From: Protula sp. h YS-2021
Taxonomy: Eukaryota > Annelida > Polychaeta > Sabellida > Serpulidae
Assembly (NCBI GenBank): GCA_949752745.1
Contig: OX457027.1
Location: forward strand, 14,291,556 to 14,355,555
Direction of reading: 5' to 3'
Length of the DNA stretch: 64,000 nt
Within the stretch, counting starts at the first letter, position 1. Each line of letters starts with the position of its first letter. The notes under the pieces were generated by a model. The model did no database searches. It was not told the DNA's origin and saw only the letters and a program-made list of their open reading frames with translations. Below are positions 49,991-61,260 of this stretch, one piece after another. The position numbers were made by a program, and so were the translations under genes.

Positions 49991-51450
49991 TATACAGGCA
50001 ATTATTGGTGTGCATATTGTCAATAACAAAAGAAAATATCAAAACTGCACAGCTTTAAATCTAATTCCTGAAGGAATTTGTTCTATCGAGGGGTGTCACG
50101 AAAAACGGTAACACCGAAGTAATTTGATAGTGCGCTTACGGTTCTAAATCATGCGCTTCAAAGAAAGATGATCCTTTATTAGACTGTCATTAGGTGAAAA
50201 ACTTGTCATTTTCGCACTGTGTTATGAATGACCGCGACCTTAAAACGTAATCCTTCGAGAGATGGCATAAAGAGATGGATGTTGCTTCAGCTAGAAATGA
50301 TTTGTTAAAATGACTTGTTGCTATTCTCCACATACTATTCGCTTCCAGTTTCCATTTTATTTTCATGGTAGCTACACACACGTACAGAAAATCGAAACCT
50401 TGCAGATCAAAAACCCAAGTGAAAAATAGCTGATGATGAATAAAATTATTTATGTTTTTCAGCAATAAACTTTGAACAATGGGACAGAAATTGAGGGGAA
50501 TGATTATCTTAGGTCCGCGTGTGTCTGTGTAAGGACAAGGTCAGACTGTTTATTTTGGGCACTGAGTTGCTTTCAAAAGTGCCGATATTTGCCAATGGCT
50601 TCCTCTTCTACGGACTTTTATCAATATTTTTCGCTTCTGTTTTTAGAAATCCGTTTCTGCTGCGAAAAAGTAATTTTATTCTTCACATTTTATCAGAGAA
50701 AGTCACAGAGCGGAGTAATATTTGCAACATCACGGCCACTTCACGTGGGGCAGGGTAGGGGGCATCCGCGTAATGATATAAACACCGCCGTAATAGGCAA
50801 AAGCTTTTCTTTTATTGCAATTCACGCCTGATAAAATTGAGAGGCACTAAAGTGAACAAATTGAATTATAAGAAAGCATCAATTCAATTAATTAAGGAGT
50901 CAGTAATGCAAATACATCAAATAGAGCTTTATTGAACAATTTACGCTCCGCGGAGGGGGTCACGAGCTAATTTAATTTGTGTCTTTTCTATCTTAGAATT
51001 TAGCTATGGCAATTTCATTACGCGAGTATTCTTCCAGCTAACCACATGAGATAGCAATCTTGTAAATGGCCCCAGTCGCTTAGATCCGCTATTACAGTCT
51101 TTCTCGAAGTATGATGAAATGAGTGGAATCAGTGTTTTCTAAACGTGCCTGTTTATTAGGATTTTGCAGCATATATTTGTGAAATTTGCAAAATTATGAG
51201 AATTCCGCGTGAACCACGAATAGCCAACTCAGTTTCGAGTTTTTTTTACTTGCATAAACCGCTCTATTATATTAACTTCTCTTTTTTCTGTTGCGAGCAA
51301 AAAAAAACAAAACAAAAAATGACGAGAAAAAATAACAGAAAAAAAGAAACGTCTTCCTTTTTGTTATTTTCTCTCCTCATTATGTTTTGTTAATACCGAA
51401 TCTTCGAAAATGTGAAATTTTTAAGGAGTAATTCAAAGGGTACTTTAATC
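49991..51450. other. No gene seen
   Basis: Unique AT-rich sequence. Frames at 50190-50465 and 50472-50831 have no recognisable domains or supported splice sites. Confidence 0.5.
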
Positions 51451-51872
51451 GGACCTGATTGAGAGAGCGTGTCATTTATCAGGACCTGATTGAGAGAGGG
51501 TGTCATTTATCAGGACCTGATTGAGAGAGCGTGTCATTTATCAGGACCTGATTGAGAGAGCGTGTCATTTATCAGGACCTGATTGAGAGAGGGTGTCATT
51601 TATCAGGACCTGATTGAGAGAGCGTGTCATTTATCAGGACCTGATTGAGAGAGGGTGTCATTTATCAGGACCTGATTGAGAGAGGGTGTCATTTATCAGG
51701 ACCTGATTGAGAGAGGGTGTCATTTATCAGGACCTGATTGAGAGAGGGTGTCATTTATCAGGACCTGATTGAGAGAGGGTGTCATTTATCAGGACCTGAT
51801 TGAGAGAGGGTGTCATTTATCAGGATCTGATTGAAAGAGGGTGTCATTCATCAGGACCTTACTGAGATAGGG
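51451..51872. repeat. 31-bp minisatellite, about 13 copies
   Basis: The unit is AGGACCTGATTGAGAGAGGG then TGTCATTTATC. A GAGAGC variant replaces GAGAGG in several early units; the last two units have decayed. Confidence 0.97.
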
Positions 51873-52741
51873 TGCTTTTTGTATGGGTGTTTTACTGAAA
51901 GACAAAGCTTGATGTTGATATATACAAAATATTTGTGCAGTCACACAACAAAAGGGAAAAACAATCTCAGAGCGGTGCATGCAAGTAAAATCTTCGAAAC
52001 TGAGCTCGCTTTTCGTGGTTCACACAGAATTATCATAATTTTGCAAAGTTCACAAATTTTCTGCAAATCCTTATAAACAGGAACATTTAGAAAGCATTGA
52101 TTCCACTCATGTCATCACACTTTGAATCCCGGAAACAGTTATCGACATATACAGTCTGTTAGTTTTATACTGGCTGCCTGTTTTTGGCCGGTTTCACTGC
52201 CATTCAACATTCAAAGTGGAAATTTTTCAGTTTTGTATCATTATCTGTGCACGCGGTACTTATACACAAAATACACTGCATTGCAAACTTCAAACTTAAA
52301 ATGAGATTGCAATCGGCGAAAAATATTTTAAATTTTTTTAAGAGAGATTTCCAGCTTTTTCCATTTGAAGCTCTTTTAAAATGACCAGATTTCATTGTTC
52401 TCTAAATGCGAGAAATTAAGGCATTTCCCTTCAGCAGACCTACTTAACATTTTCACAAACCGTCACAACTATTGGCCAAATATGACTTGAACATGAGAAA
52501 TGTATGTGCGGTGTTTTAGATGCTATATCACGTCGAAATTTAGAGCCTACCACTTAATACAAGTGTGTTTTGAAATAATATTTTATTTTTCTATTAAACG
52601 AATAAGAAGGGAAAATCTGTACTGATTCGATCAGTACTGATTCTGTATTAATTCAGTACATACGTCAGGATTCTGTACTGGTTCATTCCAGAAAGTGCCT
52701 TAAATAACCACAAATTGACTTTGAAAATGTTCCCAGTAAAA
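51873..52741. other. No gene seen
   Basis: AT-rich. A short TACTGATTC-type repetition occurs near 52615-52690. Confidence 0.5.
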
Positions 52742-53010
52742 CGCTGCGACGTTACATCAATGTTGGATAGACGTTGCATCCAACGTCTGATCGACGTCGG
52801 GCTTTTTATTTATCGAAGTCGGAACGTCTGCCTTCCGACGTTGAAGAGACGTCGATAATCCGAAATCTAATCAACGTTGCGTGAAGGTTGCAAACTGAAG
52901 TCGAAACAACGTCTCTCTCTCGACGTTGTACAGACACTTGGAAAGCGATGGTCATCCGCTGCCGCAGGATATGTTTCAAGTAGATTTCCATGAATATTTT
53001 TCAAAACTAT
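52742..53010. repeat. GACGTC/AACGTT-rich dispersed repeat, copy 2
   Basis: Same orientation and order of words as 48275-48530, including TTCCGACGTTG, AGACGTCGAT, CAACGTTG, AAGGTTGCAAA and GATTTCCATGAATATTTTTC. This copy extends further left with extra GACGTTACATC and GATCGACGTCGG words. Confidence 0.8.
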
Positions 53011-53511
53011 GTGCGAAACAACTTGCGCGCTATAGAAATTCTCATATTTTTCGTCCTAGTTTTGGTCTGTTTACGATTTATGATTTATATTTGTTTCAAT
53101 ATATTTTGAGTTTTGCCGTCATCTTTACCTGAATGTTGAAGTGCTGCAAAAGAAAATGGCCTGTTTGCTGCCAGTTTTAACTTTTGCCATTTGATCTATG
53201 ACCATAAAAATGGAATTACATGAGAAGCCTTAGAAACAGATCAAGCTTACACCCACCATGAACTGAACGGTTGATTTCTATATCCAGGCAATGACTGAGT
53301 CAGGGTGCACACCGTGAACACATTTGTGAAATTAGCAGAAATCTGAGGTATGTTTGTTTTTGGCGATGTGACGCAAAGGCATGAACTGACTTATGCCTAA
53401 CGTGAAAAACCTCCACACATGTAAAATATTCGAAGGATGTCAAAGCGTTCACAACTAAGAATACGAATGATCAAGCAGTTTGGATATTTCTGACACAGCG
53501 ACATAGTAAAA

Positions 53512-53748
53512 TGCAGGGTAAACAGCCCCCTCCCCAATTAAAAATGTAAGGTAACCAGCCACCCCTCCCCACACTAAAAAATATGGGTGGAGTAACAACT
53601 CCCCTTCCCCACAAACTAAAAATGTAAGGTAAACAGCCCCCACTAAAAGTATTAACCCACCCACCACTGAAAATGTAGAGTAACCACCCCCCATACCTCA
53701 CAACTAAAAAGTAAGGTGACTCCACCCCATTAAAAATGTAGAACAAGT
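53512..53748. repeat. Degenerate minisatellite (AAAAATGTAAGGTAACCAGCC-like)
   Basis: AAAAATGTAAGGTAA and CCACCCCTCCCCACACTAA alternate with a 35-50-bp period. It directly abuts the pearl-like element, a position where such elements commonly have simple repeats. Confidence 0.8.
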
Positions 53749-53750
53749 GG

Positions 53751-54721
53751 GTCAGTGAAACTGACTATAACCCCCGCCGGCGTACAATCCCAGTATTTGA
53801 TTTTGTTAGGTTGGACTACAACCCTTCGTATCATATTCGTGAATTTTAAAATTCCAGCTGGGCCAATGTCCTTGGGCCAACATGGCTCATTTACAATACC
53901 AATTCTTGTTACCACCCATACTACCTATGTGTATAACATTTTGCCAATTGTTTCAAAAAATGTAGGCTTGAGTGTGTTAACAAACTCATTCCAGTATGTA
54001 AGGGTTGTGAAAATTTGTGAAGTTCAGCTGGGCCAATGTCCTTGGGCCGACAGGGCTCATTTACAATACCGACCTTTGATGGTTCCAATACTTCCTATAT
54101 CTAAAAGATTTCAACAATCGATCCAGAAATGTAGGCCTGAGTGTGTTAACAAACTCATTCAAATGAGTAAGGATTGGAAAAATTTGTGAAGTTCAACTGG
54201 GTCAATGTCTTTGGGCCGACATGGCTCATTTACAATACCAAACCTTGTTGATTCCAATACTACTCAAAGTTAAGATATCTTGTCAATCGATGCAGAAATG
54301 TAGGCCTGAGTGTGTTAACAAACTCATTCCAGTATGTAAGGGTTGTGAAAATTTGTGAAGTTCAGCTGGGCCAATGTCCTTGGGCCGACAGGGCTCATTT
54401 ACAATACCGACCTTTATTGGTTCCAATACTTCCTATATCTAAAAGATTTCAACAATCGATCCAGAATTGTAGGCTTGAGTGTGTTAACAAACTCATTCGA
54501 CTGAGTAAGGATTGGGAAAATTTGTGAAGTTCAGCTGGGCCAATGTCTTTGGGCCGACATGGCTCATTTACAATACCGATCCTTGTTGGTTCCAGTACTA
54601 CCCATATACACAATATCTTAACAATCGGTGGAAAAATGTAGGTTTGAGTGTGTTAACAAAAAGGTGCCGACAGACGGACAGACAAACCCGAAAACTATAG
54701 TCCCCCGGCGGGGGACTAATA
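53751..54721. mobile_element. Pearl/Helentron-like tandem-core element A
   Basis: The left end is a 6-bp hairpin (GTCAGT-GAA-ACTGAC, 53751-53765) followed by CCCCCGCCGG (53771-53780). The right end has the exact complement CCGGCGGGGG (54705-54714), set in a 9-bp perfect hairpin with a GGC loop (54698-54718). Between them are five copies of a 169-170-bp unit (CTGGGCCAATGTC-type word at 53858, 54028, 54197, 54366, 54535). The right side has GACAGACGGACAGACAAAC. Subterminal inverted repeats, a 3' hairpin and a ~160-bp tandem core are the known plan of bivalve pearl and other non-autonomous Helentron-like elements. No protein is encoded. Confidence 0.75.
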
Positions 54722-55175
54722 AGCCGTTTCCCACCCCCCCCCCAAATCGTAACTACACACCCCTGTACACATGCAATGATAAGAAACATATTCGAGCAGG
54801 GTTTTTCCCCGCTCTGCATTGCCATGTAGGGGTGTATACTGCGGATTGCGGGGCTGGGAGGAGGGGGGAGATAGGGTTTAGCCCGATTATTGTTGCTTTG
54901 ACAGCACATAGAACAAGAAGCTGTCCATTCCTATCACGAAAATAAATACAAATTATAGAAACATATATACGCTTTATTTATCACAGGTCACTTTTTAATA
55001 CATTAATTATTTGAACTATCATAAAACAACGGTCATTCACTGCGCGACAAAGGGCATTGTAACGCAATCAATTTATATGTTTTGACTTCGCGAATGGGGA
55101 GCAAATACGATTCCAGAACAATTTAACAACTGATAAATCACCACACAGATACTCGCATCAGCATATCAGCCACTC
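54722..55175. other. No gene seen
   Basis: Contains a poly(C) run near 54733 and unique sequence. Confidence 0.5.
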
Positions 55176-56138
55176 GACCCAGTCTGCCCGGTATCCAGTT
55201 TGTCCGGGATCCAGTCTGCTAGGGACCCAGTGTGCCCGGAATCCAGTCTGCCCGGGATCCAGTTTGTTGGGAATAGGGTCTGCCCGGGATCCAGTCTACC
55301 CGGTATCCAGTCTGGCTGGGATCCAGTCTGTTTGGGATCCAGTCTACCCGATATCCAGTCTGGCTGGGATCCAGTCTGCTCGGGATCCAGTTTGCCCGGT
55401 ATCCAGTCTGCCCAGGACCCAGTGTGTCCGGTATCCAGTCTGTCTGGGACCCAGTCTGCCCGGGATCCAGTCTACCCGGTATCCAGTCTGCCCGGGGCCC
55501 AGTCTGCCTGGTATCCAGTCTGCCTGGTATCCAGTCTGCCCGGTACCCAGTCTGTCCGGGACCCAGTTTGCCAGGAATATAGCCTGTCCAGGGCCAAGTC
55601 TACCTGCGACCCAGTGTGCCCGGAGCAGTCTGCCTGTGACCCAGTCTGCCAGGGACTCAGTCTGCCCGAAATCCAGTCTACCTGGTATCCAGTCTGGCCG
55701 GGATCCAGTCTGTCCGGGACCGAGTCTGCCCGGGATCCAGTCTACCCGGTATCCAGTCTGCCCGGTACCCAGTCTGCCCGGGACTCAGTCTGCCCGGGAT
55801 CCAGTCTGCCCGTAACCCAGTCTGGTCGGGACCCAGTCTGCCTGGTATCAAGTCTGTCCGGGACCCAGTCTAGTCTGCCCGTGATCCAGTCTGCCCAGGA
55901 TTCAGTCTGCCCGTAACCCAGTCTGTCCGGGAGCCAGTCTGCTCGGGATCCAGTCTGAGCGGGATCCAGTCTGTCCGGGATCCAGTCTGCTGGGGACCCA
56001 CTCTAGTCTGCCCGTAACCCAGTCCTGTCGGGAACCAGTCTGCCTGGCATCCAGTCTGCCCGGAGCACAGTCTGCCCGGGACCCAGTCTGCTCAGGGCCC
56101 AGTCTGCCTGGTATCCAGTCTGCCCGGGAGCCAGTCTG
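55176..56138. repeat. 16-bp minisatellite, about 60 copies
   Basis: The unit is TCTGCCCGGGATCCAG with many variants (TCTACCCGGTATCCAG, TCTGGCTGGGATCCAG). As 16 is not a multiple of three, the long frames across it (up to 238 codons) read all three phases and repeat every 16 residues; they are not a gene. Confidence 0.97.
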
Positions 56139-56384
56139 CTGAAAAACAATTGATTCCCGTCTCCTTTTATTAACCGGCATTTCTGGTTGACCCTGAGGCC
56201 CGGCTGTGAAATATCGGCTGCGTTTTGATATACTTCATGCCAGGACTGACCTTACAATATCCACATTCGCGGATCGATACCGCTATAAATCTACCAAATA
56301 TACACAAAAACAGACTTAAAATCCACTTCCCCTGGACTGTGTCGTTTGTTATAAGCTAACCATATATATAAATATATATGTTTG

Positions 56385-56590
56385 CTAATTTCCACTGGGA
56401 CTGCGTCGACTGGAACACATAAATCTCATATATCAACTGGAGTTAAATAATAACATGAAAGGACATCGGATAGCAACATGGGAAACTGCATAAGTTTGCT
56501 TCGTTCTTTTTTCTCCATCGGCACTACATCATCCACATACACTCTTTCTTTGCACGACCCTTATGCACAAGTCCAGAAAACTGGGCAGGA
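56385..56590. repeat. Dispersed repeat after an (AT)n tract, copy 2
   Basis: Second copy of the element at 37180-37385, again just after an AT-rich repeat tract (56363-56378), in the same orientation. Differences are scattered substitutions and short indels. Confidence 0.8.
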
Positions 56591-56877
56591 AAGAACTCAG
56601 CAACAAACCCGTACCACTCCTGACCTCGCCCACGGATAATTCGTCTGTGTTTTCAATCGATTTATTCGTAGCAAGTCTCCGTTTACATTTAGAATGCTCA
56701 ACCTGCACATGGATTATTTGTTTGTTGCTGATGTGTAAGACAACCCATTTTGGTCGGTCTCTAGTGGTACGGATTTAACCAGCATCTATCACATTTTATA
56801 AATTCAAGCTGAAAAAAAAAATAATACAACACAAAAATGTACACCACTTATTGAAAAACGAGAATATAAAAATACAA

Positions 56878-57597
56878 GCATGTCCAAGGACATGACCCAG
56901 CCGAGTTACCAAACAAGGAAAAGGATAAAAACTCTGAAACGAATACTGTTAGACCAAAAATGAAGTATGTAAAATGCATTTAATTCGAATTTGGAAGCTA
57001 CCCGAAAAGGGATGTTGGAGAGGTTGGGTTTTGACGATTCATATATTTACCGACAATTACACAATTTTACAAAATATTTAAAATTCGACAATTTCGGCAT
57101 TTTCTGTCACTTGTGAAAAAAAAGCAAAGTCCAGGTGGAGAAGCACCTAAGAAACTTTCGATTAAAATTTTATAAATATTTGAAAAAGACTGAGAGAAAT
57201 GAATGGTTTGACAATTCAGTTATTTACTACCATTCAACTTCAAAGTCCCGCCATTTCGGCAGTTTCTGGCGAACCGCGAAAAAATAATAGCCTGGTAGGC
57301 GAACCCCTGGGGAACATCCCTGCGTAAAATCTAAACGATTGGTGCAAAACTGTAGGAGGAGTAGCATTTTAAAAATGGGTCAAAACGGGCACAAAAAGTG
57401 TCGTCATTTTGTCAGTTTTTCGTCAATCGTCAAAAAAGTAATAGCCAGGTGGGGGACCACCCAGAGAACATTCTTGCGTAATATCAAAACGACTGGAGCC
57501 AAACTGTAGGAGGAGTAGCATTTTAAAGAAAAAGCTTAACATACGCACATACATTCAAGCCCCCTACAGTGATCCGACAAGTGTCGGCTGGGTTAAA
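56878..57597. mobile_element. Pearl/Helentron-like tandem-core element B
   Basis: The left end has a 7-bp perfect palindrome, CATGTCC-AA-GGACATG, overlapping ACCCAGCCGA (56895-56904). The right end has TCGGCTGGGT (57584-57593), its exact complement, inside the hairpin CCGACA-AG-TGTCGG. The core is about three diverged units of roughly 155 bp, recognised by AATAGCC(T/A)GGTGGG, GAACATTCTTGCGTAA and CTGTAGGAGGAGTAGCATTT. It has the same plan as element A but unrelated sequence, so it is a second family. It is non-coding. Confidence 0.72.
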
Positions 57598-57724
57598 AAG
57601 AAGCAAAGTAGTCATTAATGGGACAATAAGGCTTGTTATTTTTTTTTCTTTTTATTTATTTATTTTTTTTTTTTGTTGGAATTAGGCACCAAACCTTGTT
57701 TTGTTTTGAGGTATGGTTCTAGTT

Positions 57725-58050
57725 CGGGTGGAAAGTAAAGCGCGACGGGTGGATGGGAAAATGCGACGGGTGGAAGGGAAAGCGCAAAGACGGGAGGGGA
57801 AGATGGGAGGGAGTGCGAGGAGAGGAGTGCGAGGAGGAGAGAAGGAGGAGGGAAGGGGGGAGTGGGAGAAGGGAAGGTAAGAGAAGAGTGCGGGGAGGGG
57901 AGGGAGGAAGGGAGTGCGAGAAGGGAGGACGGTCGGCGGACGGAAAGGAGAAGGGGAGTGGGAGGAAGAGTGGGAGGACGGGAGTGCAAGGAGGGAAGGG
58001 CAGAAGGGGAGTTGGAGGAGGGGAGGGAGGAGGGAAGGAGGGGGTTATGC
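57725..58050 (+). repeat. Polypurine (G/A) tract, ~300 bp
   Basis: The + strand is almost entirely G and A in GGGAGTGCGAGGAGGGA-like short repeats. Frames on both strands (RRREGG.. or PPSPPS..) are compositional. Such long polypurine runs can form triplex DNA. Confidence 0.9.
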
Positions 58051-58160
58051 GTAAGCTCAAACAATTCCCCACATCGGGAGTAATCAGGGGAAAGTGAGGC
58101 TGAGGCTACAGCGACAATCATACCCCAATGTGTATGTGTGTTTTCGTGTTAAATATAATG

Positions 58161-58538
58161 TAACCTCGTTACAACGACATGGCTGGGACACAGAAACTAT
58201 GTCGTTATATTCGCTGTGTCGTCATAACCGATACAGTGTAACTTCGTTACAACGACATGGCTGGGACTGAGAAATTATGTCGTCATAATCGATACAGTGC
58301 TACCTCGTTATAACGACATGGCTGGGACCGAGAAATTATGTCGTTATAACCAATGCGTCGTCATAATCGAGACAGTGCGACCTCGTTATAACGACATGGC
58401 TGGGACCAAGCAATAATGTCGTTCTATTCCATGTCATTTTAATCGATGCCTTTAAAAAGCAAACAGCTTTGCCGGGACCACAAAGTTGTGTCGCTTTGTC
58501 GTGATAACCGATGTCGCCATAAAGAAGCTCTACTGTAT
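58161..58538. repeat. Tandem array of Tigger-end-like hairpin units, ~80 bp
   Basis: ACCTCGTTATAACGACATGG then CTGGGACCGAGAAATTATGT and CGTTATAACC recurs about four times, with a diverged fifth at 58440-58538 that ends ..CTCTACTGTA. Each unit contains ACGACAT and its complement ATGTCGT, so each can fold back. CAGTG(N)AACCTCGTTATAACGA is the kind of sequence found at Tigger/pogo ends, so this looks like amplified transposon ends. Confidence 0.75.
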
Positions 58539-59075
58539 GTTTTCATATTCTTACAGCTGGTGGGTGGCAGGGTTCTATGTGCCTCTATATCATTATTATA
58601 TAAGTTCATTAAAGAGAGGTGTTTATACGTTCAGCCTTTAGACTGTGTACAGAGGTGTTGGGGTATGCACTGTATTATGTCCCGAATTAAAAGACAAAGT
58701 TTGTATCACGCCTCTTCCTCCTTAAATGCTGACGTGAATTTACCAACTACGCGTCAGAAATCTCTGATTATTAACACAGGTCATCTCTCCCACAATCTGA
58801 AACCCGTTGTTACAAAACAGCTGACCTCTAACGAGATCTCTCTGTTCTGTATAAATTAAGAGCGGAAGGATATTATAAAACAATAGTTCCTATCTTTATG
58901 AGCACTATTTTCGAGGAATCTGCAGAGGGTCTGCTGAGTAAAAAGGTGTTATAAACAACAAACCGAACCGATGTAGAGGTTGGCTGTTGGACAACAAAGC
59001 AAGAAACCATCACACGTTATTATTTTCAGCGGGCACTACTTTTAAATGCGTTTGACAATGTCGAGTAGGTATACA
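58539..59075. other. 3' flank of the PH-domain gene; dispersed repeat copy 2
   Basis: Holds the second copy (58796-58995) of the repeat seen at 28493-28690. I see no canonical poly(A) hexamer for the minus-strand gene here; AATAAA repeats on the - strand occur only near 57650-57664. Confidence 0.55.
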
Positions 59076-59808
59076 TTAACAGTCTGACGCTTCGTTCAGT
59101 TTAGCACTGCGCAGGAATACATTGTCACGTGACGCGTGCGTTTGGCAGCCTCGATGGAAGGAGTTTTTCGCGTACATGCTCGCATTACACCCAGTGCGCG
59201 GGACGGATACCGCGTCACTAATCGACGCGCTGCCCGTCCCAGGTAGCTCGCTCTCCTCAGTTTGCTGACCTGTTTCTTTATACAAACGAGCTATAAGACT
59301 TTGTATTTTCCCGCTCGGCTTCGATTCACTTTCACTGACTTGAACTGCGATTGTTCGCGATTCACGATTTTCAATCGTATCACTAATATCGACGCCAATC
59401 GAAACGTTACATTTCCCTGGCGTGACCCCCTTCAAGGTCACATGCTGGGCATGTTTATTCAAATCCAACTGCCTTTCACTTTGTCTTTCGGATTCTATTT
59501 TAGCTACTAAATTTCGAACTGACTGGGATGAGCTTGCACCTGATTGGTCCATATCTAGGTCAGGAACTGCGTCATCACTTTTTATCGGCAAATCTCTTTT
59601 GTCATTGTCCAAAGCAGCCGCGACCGGCGAATCAAATTCGTTTTTCACTTCCACCTCACTCATAGAAGTTTTATCGTCAGCACTGTCACTCACTGACTTC
59701 AGCGAGTCTCTGCTCATGGTACTGGCGATAAAATCCCGCTGGTGGCGGTCCACCCGGAAGTGCATGGCGTCACTGTCCTTCATCGCAGCCTCGAATCCGT
59801 CAAGCCAC
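59076..59808 (-). CDS. PH-domain gene, last coding exon
   Basis: The - strand acceptor TTGTTATTGCAG (AG at 59810-59809) opens an exon of 243 codons plus the stop TAA at 59078-59076. With two bases from the previous exon it begins RWLDGFEAAMKDSDAMHF, the Trp-containing C-terminal helix of a PH domain. The rest is a hydrophilic, probably disordered tail rich in Ser, Asp and Glu. It has two similar short motifs, VRNLVAKIE and IQSLIARLYKE, about 70 residues apart. It ends AKLNEASDC. PH domains bind phosphoinositides or proteins at membranes; the tail does not tell me which family. The open frame runs upstream to 59957, but the splice join makes a better protein. The gene's 5' part lies beyond the window. 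Confidence 0.75.
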
Positions 59809-60299
59809 CTGCAATAACAATGGCCATGCAAATACTGTTCGGTTTTTCTTAACCACAAGTTGGAACGGACGTTACTATCTAGTGTTGACACTGGATCAGT
59901 AACTGTGAAACTCAAAACTAGAGCTGTGCCTTGTAGAGCACGCATGTCCCTGCCCATATGATACCCACAACAGTGAAATATAAAACAGCATTAAAATCCG
60001 CAGCTGAATGTACACAGGACAGCCTTTAAACGCTACGAGGTGAAACTGTAACGTCACACACAAAGTGGGCTCCAAAACGTGACGTCACATCTGCCGATGT
60101 GTTACTCACTGTCAAAGCCGCTTTACTGCATAGCTCAGTTACCAAAGAAACCTTGTGCTTTTATCCGCAGTTAATGTGATTATCTGGTGAAAGAACGGAT
60201 AGGGTTCGAATAGTATGCAATTAAGCGTATTTGTACATGGCCTTTACCATAGCCACTGGTTCCTAGCATTCTAACAACTTTGATCCTGGTCTATTCCAC

Positions 60300-60480
60300 C
60301 ATGGACTGTCTGCCCCCCTCCACACTCCATCCTCACCCCCACCCAATCATTCCCTCCCCACCCCCACCCAATCACTCCATCCACATCCCCACCCAATCAT
60401 GCCATCCCCACCCCACCTAATCATTCCCTCACCACCCCCACCCAATCATTCCATCTCCAGCCCCACCCAATCACTCCTAC
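60300..60480. repeat. ~30-bp C-rich minisatellite in the PH gene intron
   Basis: CCCCCACCCAATCATTCCAT and CCCCACCCC recur about six times within the last intron (59809-60656). Confidence 0.9.
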
Positions 60481-60656
60481 CCGACCAGCTGGCAACTGGC
60501 TGAAATCACGGCTCGCTGGTTCGGAATTTAAAAATAGTTTAAAATAAACGATAGCATTGATGAATTCCGGAACTTGTCTGTGCCACAGTGGTTACCTCCT
60601 CGTCGACCCCCCTCCCCTCCCCTCCCCCCCCCCCCCCCCGTCGGTATTTCACAAAC

Positions 60657-60796
60657 CTGAGCATCTGTTCTTTCTCATCCACTTTAAACAATGCCAGACT
60701 GTCGTAATTCTCCAGCTGGAATACGATCTGGTTGTTGAAATTGACAAGTTCCAGTGTGCACCCTCCCAAGTCTTGATCCGAGTAAGCACAAATATC
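60657..60796 (-). CDS. PH-domain gene, penultimate exon
   Basis: 140 nt. The acceptor is GCTTATTTTGATAG and the donor follows CAGATGCTCAG at GTTTGT. Read in phase 0 it gives DICAYSDQDLGGCTLELVNF, then NNQIVFQLENYDSLALFKVD and EKEQML plus two bases that complete an Arg in the next exon. This looks like the middle strands of a PH domain, and EKEQMLRWLDGFEAAM across the splice is a typical PH end. In-frame stops lie just upstream of the acceptor, as expected for an intron. A poly(C/G) run sits 15 bp past the donor. Family beyond 'PH-like' is not assigned. Confidence 0.7.
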
Positions 60797-61260
60797 CTAT
60801 CAAAATAAGCAGCGATGTTACTAAAACAGACATGCCTACCGAAATAGCGAAATACTGAAATATCGAAATGTCCAAATACTGAAATATCGAAATTTCCTAA
60901 TACTGAAATATCAAAATACCGAAATCTCCTGTCAAAATAAGCAGTGACGTCACTAAAACAGACATGACCACTTACTTATAATAAACAGCATTTTGCAAGC
61001 TTTTCAAAGAAAAAATGTTCATCTTGTTCATTTGTTATTTATCTTTGCTTTTTTTGTTACTAAACGACATGCAAAATGACGTATTTGAGGGCACACTGAC
61101 TGCTAGGCCTTCCCATAATTTGCCGCATCCATCGTGCACTGTTATAATACAGAATTGTTCATGAGGTTGTTTTATCTTATTTGCTTCTGATTTCCTGGTT
61201 TGGTTCCAACACTCGTTGAAAAAGTTTGGTACTGGCAATGATTTGCAGAATTCTATTTTA

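Noticed and set aside
55200..55916. Long open frame of 238 codons on the + strand
   Set aside because: It lies wholly inside the 16-bp minisatellite; all frames give the same 16-residue repeat, and no domains or splice signals are present.
57660..58121. Proline/serine-rich - strand and Arg/Gly/Glu-rich + strand frames
   Set aside because: Pure composition effect of the polypurine tract; both strands are open for the same reason.
59812..59957. Extension of the PH-gene last exon to an ATG at 59957
   Set aside because: The frame is open by chance; splicing at 59810-59809 joins EKEQML to RWLDGFEAAM and completes a PH helix in phase, which is much more protein-like.
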